Of a stretch of 64,000 nucleotides of DNA, positions 38,231 through 48,659 are shown one piece after another (within the stretch, counting starts at the first letter, position 1; each line of letters begins with the position of its first letter). The notes beneath the pieces were generated by a model that saw only the letters and a list, made by a program, of their open reading frames with translations, did no database searches and was not told where the DNA came from. The stretch lies in the NCBI RefSeq assembly GCF_015832195.1, contig NC_052018.1, positions 34,624,115 to 34,688,114 of the forward strand, written 5' to 3'. The DNA comes from Motacilla alba alba. Its lineage: Eukaryota; Chordata; Aves; Passeriformes; Motacillidae. A program made the position numbers and the translations under genes.

Positions 38231-38445
38231 GGCCAAAAGCAACTGTCAGGAAGAGTTTTCTGTGAGTCAAGATTTCAGGCTAAAGTTAAGAGTGTGGACA
38301 GAGAATTTGGTTTTCATTACCATGCATGCTTCTAGCTCTGCAGCTGCGATTTTATCTGTCATATTCAACCTAAACAACATCTGTGTGCCAGACATGTACC
38401 AGAGTGTGACATGCTCGAGCAGGCAGCCACAGAATACCTTATCGT

Positions 38446-38538
38446 TTACAAGAAATCCTTGATGTTAAGATCCGCTAATGGGTCCTTTGTTGGAGGTTTC
38501 TTGGGGCTCTGAGTAGCAGGAGTTGGGCTTGGAGAAAG
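38446..38538 (-). CDS. SNAP91: SNAP91 last coding exon (C-terminus)
   Basis: The exon encodes 30 residues and the TAA stop. It starts LSPSPTPATQSPKK and ends DPLADLNIKDFL, the conserved AP180 C-terminus. The acceptor is CTGTCAG|CTTTCTCC, phase 0, following an exon that ends ...GPGVQ. Pro/Ser/Lys-rich sequence is followed by an acidic-hydrophobic tail. The coding frame also opens upstream into the intron, where it loses similarity, so the acceptor sets the start. Confidence 0.95.
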   Translation of the reverse strand, partial: LSPSPTPATQSPKKPPTKDPLADLNIKDFL

Positions 38539-39955
38539 CTGACAGACGCCAGCCAGGAAGGCAGGAAAAAAACAAAGCAGACAAGAATACACAAGCATTA
38601 GGTAGACACAGGCAGTTCTCACACAAGCACATTGCAAGCATAAAAAGTTCTCATTAGTCTGCAAGTCCAGCTGTTTTGCTCAAGCATTGTTTGGATTCCA
38701 TCCTTACTACAAGGTTAACAATGTTTGGCAGGTTTAGTGACTAGGGTTATGGACACTGCAGATCCTAATTAGCATAGCTATGGCGTTAGAATCTTCAACC
38801 CAGACAGAAGAGACAATTGTTAGATGTTAAAAACCGAGTTCAGAGGAAGCAGAGTGCATCCTGCAGGGCACTGAAAATCCCTGTTACTGGCAGTTAAGTA
38901 CAAATTATTTGACATTGGTAATGTAAATAAGAGTCCGAAACAAACTGGAAATATGACTAGATTATACTAAGATTATACTGTCCTTCTTTGACAGGTATAA
39001 AAATGATTATTCAATAGAAAACATCAGTTTTGAAGTTCCATGCAAAACTTCTGACTGTGGTGGTCAAATGATTCTCCCACTCTGTCCTTACTCCTCCCCA
39101 TTCCTACCTCAACTCAGGGCACAAGAGGTACTTTATATGTAGCCCTGCCACCTTGATGACCACTCTTTCAGAAAAAAAATTTCTGTCTCCCATCATAATA
39201 TTCTTGGTAAGTGCAGAGATAGTTTAAAGTGGGAGGAAAAGCAAGACAGAGTATATTCTTACTTAATTTCAAGTTCTTTCTATTTTTACACAGAAAACCT
39301 TGACAAGCTTCATTGGGAATGTAGTTCCCTACATAAAAATTATGGTTTGCTATATGCTGATTGCTTAGTATTTGCAAAACATGGGCAGCCTGGTTTCCAG
39401 GGTTACTAGCGAGATTGTACAGCTGCAGCATCAACTTCCATCTCTCTCCTCACTTGAAAGGCAAGATGGACTTCTGACTCACAGAAAGAAAAATACTACA
39501 GCTAAATAATTTCCTGCATCTCCTCTGGAAAGGTTTTTTTCTTTTCAGTGGTATTTTAAACCAAACTCTATTTAAAGTAATCGCCTGGGACAGGTGTTAC
39601 AGCGTATGCTGCATCACCTGCTGAGTGTAGCTATAGTAAATTTTGGTAGGCTGTGAACAGAATAGCAGTGCCTGGGAGTTCCACTTTGAGCTTTATTCAA
39701 ATATCCTCCAAAACCAGATCTTGGATGTAGTTATCTGTAGGAGACTTTTCAAACCTGCTCCATTGGTCTCATACAAGGCGACTGAAAAAAAAATCCAGGT
39801 GGTTCATGTGATTTGCTGCAAAGCAGGCAGCTGATCCTTGAAAACATCTCATTTACAGACCCAGAGCTAGAGTTGAGCTGAGATAATGCACACACACAAG
39901 CTACTTTCTAGAGACATGGAGAGCAATTAAACATTGGTGTAGCAGTGATGCTTAC
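38539..39955 (-). other. SNAP91: SNAP91 intron, nothing else seen
   Basis: A 1.4-kb intron with donor GTAAGC and acceptor CTGTCAG. No repeat family or internal gene was recognised. Confidence 0.85.
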
Positions 39956-40060
39956 CTGTACACCAGGGCCAGCGGCGGCTCCAAACGGGGGCCTCATCAT
40001 CGGCTGCCCGTACATCACTGGCTGCTGGGGCATCATGGGCACCCCTGCACCTGCTGGGGG
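39956..40060 (-). CDS. SNAP91: SNAP91 exon, Met/Pro/Gly-rich segment
   Basis: 105 nt, phase 0 at both ends, 35 codons. It starts PPAGAGVPMMPQQPV and ends MMRPPFGAAAGPGVQ. The acceptor is GGTTTGCAG|CCC and the donor TACAG|GTAAGC. It matches the flexible Met-Pro-Gln-rich region just before the AP180 C-terminus. Being in-frame and divisible by three, it could be skipped without a frameshift. It is separated from the previous exon by an intron of only 69 nt. Confidence 0.95.
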
Positions 40061-40129
40061 CTGCAAACCAACACTGAGTCAGCAGGGGCTGGGTGACGGA
40101 AGGAGAGCAGTGTAGCAAAAGAGACTCAC
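40061..40129 (-). other. SNAP91: 69-nt SNAP91 mini-intron
   Basis: The intron has GTGAGT at its 5' end, a branch-point-like GCTGAC about 20 nt before the end, and TTTGCAG at the 3' end. At 69 nt it is near the lower limit for vertebrate introns. Its length is divisible by three, but an in-frame TGA means that retention would truncate the protein. Confidence 0.9.
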
Positions 40130-40209
40130 CATCCCAAATGCTGCTCCTGGCTGTGGGACAGGTGGAGTACCTCCTGCTGCAGGAACAGCACTTGCTGGAG
40201 GCACAGCTC
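40130..40209 (-). CDS. SNAP91: SNAP91 exon, Ala/Pro/Gly-rich segment
   Basis: 80 nt, entering with two bases of a Gly codon (phase 1) and leaving in phase 0. It encodes AVPPASAVPAAGGTPP and VPQPGAAFGM, continuing into PPAGAG in the next exon. The donor is GGGATG|GTGAGT. The acceptor is TAGGCAG|GAG after an unusual T-rich tract broken by GC dinucleotides. An alternative AG 4 nt upstream would shift the frame, so the site given is preferred. This is a low-complexity linker of AP180. Confidence 0.92.
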
Positions 40210-40212
40210 CTG

Positions 40213-40256
40213 CCTAAAAAAAAAAAAGGCAAAAAAAAAAAAAAGCAAAAAAAAAG
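40213..40256. repeat. SNAP91: Interrupted A/T homopolymers at a splice acceptor
   Basis: On + there are A runs of 12, 14 and 9 nt separated by GGC and GC. On the transcribed strand this is the polypyrimidine tract of the 80-nt SNAP91 exon. Confidence 0.9.
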
Positions 40257-40973
40257 CAACAATCTAACAGCAACCATCTGGAAACCACATAGAGTCTCCA
40301 GCATTTGCAAAGCTGTTCTGGAAAGTAGGACTGTTATGCAGCACATATGCAGCCTCAAAAGCACAATGCTTCAAAGAATGAGAGAGCTGAATGAGTCCTT
40401 ATGCTCAGCCCATTTCTTCATAAGAAAGCAATGGTGAAAGACTCCATTCTCTTAATGAACAGAGTCCATTTACTGACTACAACTCAAAACAGGCCCAAGA
40501 AAATACACAGTTTCCTTCTTCTTCTACACAGTGTAAGAAAGCATCCCAATTTCATAACAGCTAACACACTATGGCACTTACTGTAGCACTGTATTTTAGT
40601 AAAAGCTTAAGCAGATTGTAAAGCTAAAGGAAATAGCTGCTATAATTAGTTTACAGGGAAGAAAAAAATAATTATGCACCAAGATTCATTGAAGTTAAAG
40701 GATAAATTCACACACTTAAACCGCAATCAGAACCATTCTATGCTTTACTAAGGACGGTTTAGTTTATCATGCTATGATTATCATTCATATTGGTATGATT
40801 TTCATTCAAATAATAAAAGGCAAAAAAATTGTTATCTTGCACTACAATTCAGGAAGAGAGAACTGTTAGTTTAGTAGTCTGACTGGATATACAGCACAAG
40901 AACACCTTTAAAAAGGCCACCCAACCTCACTTATCTAGTACAGCCTACACATCATCCCTTCTGTCTCCCTTCT

Positions 40974-41004
40974 CTGTAACTTCCCATGTAGTGGGAAGTT
41001 ACAG
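40974..41004. repeat. 13-bp perfect inverted repeat (hairpin)
   Basis: CTGTAACTTCCCA (40974-40986) is followed by TGTAG and then TGGGAAGTTACAG (40992-41004). This is a perfect 13-bp stem with a 5-nt loop, within a SNAP91 intron. It is not preceded or followed by an obvious transposon. Confidence 0.9.
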
Positions 41005-43218
41005 CCTTGAAGGCATCTAAACCTCTCCTTTTCACAGACATATATACAATCCAAATTATTAACAACTCTGAGGAGAGGCAGAAAATATTCAAGGAAGGGA
41101 TGTAAAAATGGCAGTGGGATTTCATTAGTGCTCTTGTATGGCCTAAGCATACTGGCACAATTTCTCAAGCTGTTACAGGAGCTGTATGGTCGTGCCTGTG
41201 CCTCTACATACTTACCACCCACCTTGAGTCAGTAACATCCCACAATACTTGGAGAGCAGCTAGCACACTTACAGTTCAAAGGAGAACTCTGTCTCTGGAG
41301 ATATGCTGGAACTGTACAGTCCACTTCTGTGAATGCTGCATTTTAGTGCCCTTGGTTGATCCTTGCTTCCAGACCAAAACATGCCAGTTTCTTAAGAGGC
41401 TGGAGACAAGTCAAGATAACTTGTCCCAGATTCATTTATTAAAACCACTACATTTTCTGGCTAAGAATTTATGAACTCTCTTCCAGTCTGAAAGCTTTCT
41501 GGGGAGCATTTCAGTTAAAAACCTTACTGTGCTAGCAGAGCCTCCAAACTAAAACCAAGATCTGGACACTCAGGTATGTAGAGCAAGAAACTAAACCACA
41601 CAGGTTAATGACATCAGATGCAGTGATCTGACTGCTTTTACAGGAACACACTGTAGCTCAACATCCAGTTAGGCAGATGCTTAGAAAATGGCCACACAAA
41701 CTGAATCTGATCTTGCCTCTAAGCACAAGGTCACTTGAAGGAATGGGGTTTGATGTAACTCTGCTGATTTTAACCCTGGAATTGAAAGTTCACAAGGAAA
41801 GAAAGAAGCGACCAAAACTTAAGTGGTTCAACAGTGACAGGAAAAAAAAGCTTCTTTTTTTCATTCATATTTATTTTCCCTGCAGACTTGGGTTTCTTTG
41901 GTTTCAAAAAGTAGCTAAGTGCATGATTCTGAAGAAATATATGCAACACATACATTTCATGAAATGCTACCAGAACTACCCAGCTTCCCAGAAAGACCAG
42001 TTACTTCTCAGATGGTAAAATCACTACAAGATCAGACTGATGCTGCAGAAGCTCAAAAGTTCAGGCAGTACAAGTCATCAGGTAGTTCACATCAAAGTAA
42101 AGCAGTAAAGAGATCATTTTCAAGCTTAACAGCACAGAAATGGTTAATCACCACTGCCATATTCAACCGACTGGCTGAGAATTGTCTGCTGAACAGACAG
42201 TCCAAGAGGAGCCGTGTTAGAAGCTTCTAGCTAGTTTTAAGCCAGCAGTAGTAACTGTAGTGCAGGTGAGGTGCTGTTAGTATCTTCATGTTTAGTAAGT
42301 GCAGTAAGAGGTCAAAAAAAAATTCACTTACACTGTACAGTATTGCCCAGCCTTTCTATTAAGAAAAAAAGTTGATGTTACAACTAACACATTAAGTGAA
42401 GTACAGGGAATTCTTTTGTCTTCCATAATGTTATAGAACATGCTCAGAGTCATGTTAAGACCTGACCGTGGCAGCAAGGAACTGAACTGGTCATGGTCCC
42501 CCTTCAGAGTTCTTTCTTTCCTTTGCCAACCCAACCTCGCTCAAATGGAAGCTGTTTTAAGCCTTGTGAGACATTTGATGAGATGAGGTATTACTCCTCT
42601 TCAGAACACTTTTGTATCTCACTCATTATCAAGTTGCTCTTGTTCCAAGTTTAGATTTTGAGCTCAATTTGACCCTCTTCTCTCAAAATTAGTGCCTTCT
42701 GATGCTTCTACAGGGTAATCTTACCTTTTCAAACTGCTTTACCTTGCTAAATAAGCTACCCACTCCTGATCTACCATCAGGTACCTGATCAGTATGAATA
42801 CTGTGTAGTCTTTTGATCTACTTCTTTTAGTAAAGCTTGAGGAAAACCTATATGTTTTCTCTCCTTATAGTACATCAGCTTTGGATCTATAGTGTTTTAT
42901 TTTGGGCACTTGATCTGGGCCTGATCCTGGCCAGATCTCCACAGCTAATCACACACTTGGAAATGCCCACAGGTATTAAATGTACAGGTAGAGCAATACC
43001 TTGATACACAAGCTAGTGTATTTTTCATTTACTACTCAATGGTTTATTTATACCAGCTGTAAAACTGTTCTTAAAAAATGTCACTTGAAATTCTCATATA
43101 ATTTACACAGAAGCAAACTCTTTAGCCTCAGTAGAGTGGAGCAGTCCCTACAGGTATGCTTGCACAGCCTCATCAAATATGGGAAGTGCAATACCAGTGC
43201 TGTCTATGGAATAACCAC

Positions 43219-43334
43219 CTACCAAAGGACCACCTGGGACACCACCAGTTGACCATGTTGCAGGTGCTACTTTTGGCTGCCAGTTCGCTCCTCCTGTTAA
43301 CTTTTTCTCTCCAGCATTCCACTGCAGGTCTCCC
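43219..43334 (-). CDS. SNAP91: SNAP91 exon with the DLQWNAGEKKL block
   Basis: 116 nt, phase 2 in and phase 1 out. It encodes (K)GDLQWNAGEKKLTGG, then ANWQPKVAPATWSTGG and VPGGPLV(G). This block is strongly conserved in AP180 and CALM-type proteins. The acceptor follows a fine pyrimidine tract (TCTCTCCCTCTCTGTTAG|GGGAGACC). The donor GTAG|GTGGTT departs from consensus but gives the expected Gly codon across the junction. With the 31-nt exon before it, the pair adds 147 nt and keeps frame only if both are used or both are skipped. Confidence 0.95.
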
Positions 43335-44527
43335 CTAACAGAGAGGGAGAGAGGCAGGCTATTATTTGCATACTTCCACAGTGAAAATGAAAAGCAGTTA
43401 CGGCATACGTTAGCATTAGACGTGCAGCTACATTAGCTTATGGTGTATGCAGTTGTTAACAGAAAGATATACTTTTAGTGACACTCAGTTTCAAGGGTTG
43501 TTAGCAGTAGACACCAGAACACTCTAAGCTGAAGTCAGTTACATGGTTATGGCCTTTGTGGTGAGAATTAAAGAGAAGTTTTACTTAGTATTGACTGAAG
43601 GTAACATATCACATATACCCTTGCAAAGGAGGAAGAGGGACTGCTACTGCCTATTCTACTGGGACCAGGCAGGAGAGCTGCCTGCTAGATGTCTTTGAAA
43701 GGCCATTTCAGTGCTGGAAATCTTGCTCAGACAGCTGAAGGAGGAAAGCATTCAGTTCTGCAAAAAGTTGATAGATACAAGAGAAACAAATCATTCATAG
43801 AATAAAAGGGCTGTCGAAAACCCAGGTTTTGTTACAGGCTGCTCTACCCAGAATAAAATACACCATTTGAACAAAGTAAATCGAAGGAAGCTACATTTTG
43901 AGGCTAAACCTTATGATGTGTTTGTACATATCCCTCCTATCATCTCCACAGAGGCACAATACATTTTGAAGTCTTGCATACAGAGGAAGGCTCAGGGCAT
44001 AAGCAAGCAGTTAGATTAGGAAGATAAAAAAATAAATGCAATGTTGTAAGTATTTCTTTTTGCAAAAAGAAGCTTATCACTGCATGGAATAAACCTCTTT
44101 TCTATTTTGGAAGTATTTCAATGCCTACACAATAAGTACATCCAGCATCTGTAAAAATATAACAAAACTATTACATATTAGCAAAGATTACTGAGGGAAG
44201 CTATACAAATATAGATTATCTGGACTATTTGTTCATTATAAGCTGTTTGGAAATCAGCTATCCAACATGAAGACAGTAATTTACAGGAAAAAAAATATTT
44301 CTAACACTCAGATTAAAGATAGCAATTTTATAAGCTATATGAGGAACACTGAACCTTAATTATTCAGTGAACCTGTAGAGAATAGAATACTTTCTTCAGA
44401 ATTTTTCTGGATTGGGAGGTCAGAGCATATAACCAATTCATTTTTTCTTAATAAACACTGAAACATATGTAGTGCTTTACAGCAGAGTAAAAAACTTCCT
44501 TTTATCTTTAAACAAAGTCGAACTTAC
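43335..44527 (-). other. SNAP91: SNAP91 intron, nothing else seen
   Basis: A 1.2-kb AT-rich intron with donor GTAAGTT and a C/T-rich acceptor. No gene or named repeat was recognised. Confidence 0.85.
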
Positions 44528-44558
44528 TTTTTAGAAGTAGTACCAGAGATTCCAAGAT
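44528..44558 (-). CDS. SNAP91: SNAP91 31-nt small exon
   Basis: The exon encodes (N)LGISGTTSK(K), matching the AP180 stretch LGISGTT before the DLQWN block. The acceptor is TTTTCAG|ATCTTGG and the donor AAAAA|GTAAGT. It enters in phase 1 and leaves in phase 2, so skipping it alone would shift the frame. It is too short to be found by open-frame length, and is supported by both splice sites, the phase match to both neighbours and the peptide. Confidence 0.93.
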
Positions 44559-45913
44559 CTGAAAATTGTAAGAAAAAAAAGGAAATAAAAGAGAAACCAC
44601 ACATTTAGAAAACTGAAGCATGCCAAAGCAACAGCTTACATTTCACTGCATGAGGGCTTATCAAGAGAAAAAAAATTTTGGCTGTCTTCATTTCAACAGC
44701 ATCAGAGGACTGGCCACATCCACCTATTCTTCAGGACAAACATCTGAGAAACCCTGCAGATGTCTTGCACTTGAGAAAGTAATTTTTCTTCAAAAGCAAA
44801 CCAAAGTAACTATATTTAGGCCCACAAAATGCCAAGATATTTAAGAGCACCAAACTATTTGCCATGAATGGCAACACTAGTTTCTGCTCCTCATTACACA
44901 TACGGAAATAAAAAGCTGTACTCTACATATGTCCACACATAAATGTGGACATTGCCTATAAGTTTTCCACTGGTTTATCCGCTTGGTCACACATGGAAAC
45001 TCCAAATAGTTTCTTTAATTACCCTTTGGAAGAAGTCTTAAGTTAAATTTTAAAGAGTACTCTTCTCACAAGACCATTGTAAGTCCTGTAATTCATAAAT
45101 TGCTGTTTGGTTTTCTCCTCCAAACTTGGATATAGCAGGTGATTTGCAGAAGACATTTCAAGGGCTTAGGAGTCTTGCTGACTTCCAAGCACAGTATTTT
45201 CCTCCACATCTAACAGCCATGTTAGATGTCTGCATCATAACACCAGTTTCACCTTTGTTGTGGTGTGTTTACATATACTAAGGGAGTATTCATTTTATAC
45301 ACCTTCAGCAGGATTACACCTTAGCCTAGGTGGGCTTCTGTTAGGTTTTTGGAGGGGGGTTGCAGCTACTAATTTCTAATTACAAAGGCTCTAGCCTTTT
45401 TTCCTACTACAGGGAAGTACATATTTAAGTTTAGCATTTTAAGAACATGTTTGGTAAGTTCTCTGCCCCTGAGAGAAGGCCTGTTCTTGAGTGCACTCAT
45501 CACCCCACTGCTACTCTTTGTCTCATTAACCATGAAGTCAGCTATTTGTGTCCACCAGCTTTGCTGCTTAAAGCACCATCAGACACTTTGGACAATTTTC
45601 ACCTTTCCATCTATTACAGAGGGGCACCCATTAAGAGTCTGATGTGCCTCTGAAATGTGCTGGGATGAGCACACATTACAAATCATACATACCAAGCAAA
45701 TGCCATTATTTGACCCAGATCCTGGGCTCCAAGAAGGATAAACCCAGACTAAGTGAATCAGCTATCCGAACCAAGCCTTATTCCTGCTGATAGCTTCCCC
45801 AGTTTCCACAGCAGAACAGAAGGATACTGAAGCAAGCTAAAACAGACAGGTATTTGCTCCGTGGAAAAGCAACATGCATGCCACACCACTTAAAACCAAA
45901 ATTTGTCACTTAC
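44559..45913 (-). other. SNAP91: SNAP91 intron, nothing else seen
   Basis: A 1.36-kb intron with donor GTAAGTG. No internal gene or named repeat was recognised. Confidence 0.85.
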
Positions 45914-46066
45914 TGCCTACTAAGTTTGCAAGAGACGAATCAAGATCACTTCCAAGGCCTTTGCTTGCTGCTGCAGCAGGGACTGCTGCGGCTGTGGCTG
46001 TAGGTGCTACAGGTTGACCAGAAGGAACCATAGTTGGCATAAGAAGATCACCTAAGCCATCAAACA
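45914..46066 (-). CDS. SNAP91: SNAP91 exon with FDGLGDLLMPTM
   Basis: 153 nt, phase 1 at both ends. It encodes (V)FDGLGDLLMPTM, then an Ala/Thr/Pro linker and SKGLGSDLDSSLANLVG(N). The GDLL is a clathrin-binding type DLL motif. The acceptor is CACTTCCAG|TGTTTG and the donor GGCA|GTAAGT. The sequence follows AP180 closely, apart from differences in the Ala-rich linker. Confidence 0.95.
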
Positions 46067-47347
46067 CTGGAAGTGAAAGGAAAGTGAGTTAGAACAGCAG
46101 CTGTGATCAAAAATGCACTGCCTGCTACTCTGCTGTTGCTCAACAAATACAGCACAGACAACCACACCACAAGTCTAACCGAAACACCATTTGACATTAA
46201 AGGTAATGCCAACAAGGGCATGCATGTCATTTTACTAGACACTGAATGTACAGTAATCCTCAAAAAACTATACCAATGAAAACTAATATGAGAAGACATG
46301 CCTAAAAGGGCTTTAATTGGAGCGTTGAATCTACATAGATACAGCACCACTTCCACATGACACTATTTTTCTTACAACCATCCTGACAGAGATGTCAGAT
46401 ACACACACATTTGTCAGGAGATATTCATTTAAAGGTTTTTAAAATGAACATCTTGCTGCAAACACCAGTCAGAATTACTGTGGCAAAGACAGTCTTATAC
46501 CTTGACATCTCACAGCAACAGGATTGGCAGTCTCAAGATGTTACTATTCACTTGCAAGCAGCAGGGAATCGGGAAAACCTACTAACATCTTATGAGATCA
46601 GAAGGAACCAGAACCATCCACACAGACAGTGCTATTCTCCTTAGTCCAGTCATCTAACTCAGAAGTTCATTTTTTAGATCCCTTGAAGTCAAACTGCTTG
46701 GTACAACTCATGCCTGAGTTCTATCTTCTGATCTGTATTTGAGGTACATGCTAATGTTAAGTCAACGGGGAGGGGTAGCATGTGCACTGGCAAGCAACCA
46801 AATAACCAAGCAGCAGTATTATTTCCACCTTTTTTTCTTGTACGGTTGTAGAACTCACCAATTTTAAGTTTGTAGCAAGGACCCAGCATGAAAAATATAG
46901 AATGGAAGAGATGCAAACAAAATGATAGCAGTGATAAAAGTTTAAGCTTATAGTCAGGCAAAGAACTCTAGGGCAGTTTCTGTTGTGTGTGCCCTAAGGT
47001 GCCATGCAGGCTCCAGAGCACCATCAGAAGCAGTGGCAACATGACTTGCCTGTATACTTGATTTACAGAGTTTTCTTTGTTTGTGTAATTTCTGATTCAT
47101 GCTATCAAGCACATGCAAGGATGATGTATACACTAGTTTGTCTTTTACTGACATGGTAGAATAAAAAATGGGCACAGAGAGCTCTTGGGCACACACCAGC
47201 CTTATCACCACCCTCAGGTTCTTCCAGTAAGAAAGAAAAAGGAGGTTACTGATATTGCTTGTACTCAGAGCCTAAATATGGTGTCATTAACTCATCTACC
47301 ACACAAAACGTATTAGAAAATTCACAGGAAGAAACCCTGTAGCTCAC
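46067..47347 (-). other. SNAP91: SNAP91 intron, nothing else seen
   Basis: A 1.28-kb intron with donor GTGAGC and acceptor CTTCCAG. No gene or named repeat was recognised. Confidence 0.85.
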
Positions 47348-47485
47348 CTGATGCATCAAATGAACTGCCAGTTGTTGGAGCTGTTGTCCCAAACGCTGCA
47401 TCAAAGTTAGGCTGTAGTAATCCAGTTTGAGCTGGAGTGACTGGGGATGGTGACGGAGAAGGAGCAATAAAGGAACCTCCAAAGC
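47348..47485 (-). CDS. SNAP91: SNAP91 exon with FGGSFIAPSPSP
   Basis: 138 nt, phase 1 at both ends. It encodes (G)FGGSFIAPSPSPSPVTP, then AQTGLLQPNFDAAFG and TTAPTTGSSFDAS(V). It matches the AP180 segment containing LLQPNFEAAFG. The acceptor is TTTTTTAAAG|GCTTTGG and the donor TCAG|GTGAGC. It carries FDAAF-like and SFD motifs of the adaptor-binding region. Confidence 0.95.
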
Positions 47486-47807
47486 CTTTAAAAAACATAT
47501 AAGAGAGGTGAGGACGTTAGAGTCAGCCTTGTTAGACTGTGTTTACCAAAACCTCAGTCTATAGAGGGTGGAATGATAAAGACAATTCTTACTAGACCAT
47601 TTTAAAACAAAGAACATTTCAGCAGCCTATGTGAGCTTCCCTACGTTTATTAGGCTTACTTCAGTATAATGGAACCAAGAGGCCCTCATAACCCAAATCC
47701 TAGCCCATAGCAAGTCTCACACTCACAGCAGCTAACCCTGAATATGGAAAAATGCACTGGCATCAGAGATCTGCCCTCATCTCTTTACAGTCTGTTCTTG
47801 ACATGAG

Positions 47808-48260
47808 TTTGTCATGGAATAATGTAGGTTGGAAGGGATCTCTGCAGGTCAGCCAGCTACACATCCCGTTTAAAGTCAGTCTAATCAAATCCAGTTGCCC
47901 AGACATTTGCTTTAGCACCTTCATGAGGAGCTCTTACTGGCTCTCTGGGTGGCCTGTTGTCATATCAGAGCATTACAGTATTTAATGAGTTTCCCACACA
48001 CATTTCCTATTCTTACTATCTTTGTGCACCTCCAAGAAGAACCTCATCTGCATACTCCTCTGAGTTTAGACATCTATAAGCATCTTCGGCCTTCTCAAGG
48101 CTGAATGCGCCCAGTTCAGCCTCACTGCATATGTCATACGCACAAGTCATCATCTCTGTGGCTCTCCACTGAACTCACTCTGGTATGCTCCACATCAAGA
48201 GATTCTCTACTACATTCCAGACTACCCATGCCCAGCTTCATTCCCCATCTCCCTTCCAGC
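47808..48260 (-). mobile_element. CR1 LINE fragment, 3' region
   Basis: On + the stretch opens TCATGGAATAATGTAGG, TTGGAAGGGATCTCTGCAGG and TCAGCCAGCT. Later come CTTCTCAAGGCTGAATGCGC, CCAGTTCAGCCTCACTGC and CAAGAGATTCTCTACTACATTCC. The order matches the complement of an avian CR1 3' region. It is old, with no coding capacity, and the right end is approximate. Confidence 0.8.
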
Positions 48261-48616
48261 CCATACTGTGGTGGTTCCAGTTGCCCGAGTGCCAGAGTTT
48301 GTGATAGTGATGCTTTCTCCAGCTGCCTAAAAGAGGCTTCCTCTACTTGCCTCTTCTTGAGGAGGTGGTCTGAAGCAGATACCTGCTAAAACACTAGATC
48401 ATCACCTGCCCACTTGCCCAAAGCAAAGCTCAGTGCATGAAAATATCTGCACAAAAGTACTAATTTACAGAGAACCACACCAGAAGAAGATTGACCAGAT
48501 CTACGGATGACAAAGGCAGTTAACTGCAGCAATTCCTAAAGCACAGAAGCCACCTAAAGAGCCTGTCTTTCCACTTCCTGAGTGAGAACAAGGAGCCTGG
48601 CAGAAAGGTATGAGCC

Positions 48617-48659
48617 AATATCTATTAATAAGATTGTATTAATATCTATTAATGAGATT
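48617..48659. repeat. Direct repeat of a 19-mer
   Basis: AATATCTATTAATAAGATT at 48617 recurs as AATATCTATTAATGAGATT at 48641, with one mismatch and a period of 24 bp. It lies in a SNAP91 intron. Confidence 0.8.

Larger units (their letters stand above)
35745..38445 (-). other. SNAP91: Probable SNAP91 3' UTR
   Basis: About 2.7 kb lies between the SNAP91 stop and the best downstream polyadenylation signal. In mRNA sense it holds a 25-nt A run close to the stop, and it is AT-rich around 36.3-36.7 kb. Earlier ATTAAA variants near 37.68-37.70 kb could give shorter 3' ends. Open frames inside are not supported as genes. Confidence 0.5.
40210..43218 (-). other. SNAP91: SNAP91 intron with a perfect hairpin
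   Basis: A 3.0-kb intron. The donor after PLV(G) is the weak GTAG|GTGGTT. It contains a 13-bp perfect inverted repeat at 40974-41004 and no other gene or recognised transposon. Confidence 0.85.

Noticed and set aside
39927..40364. 145-codon minus-strand frame across two SNAP91 exons and the mini-intron
   Set aside because: It is in the wrong frame relative to the conserved AP180 peptide and reads through splice sites.
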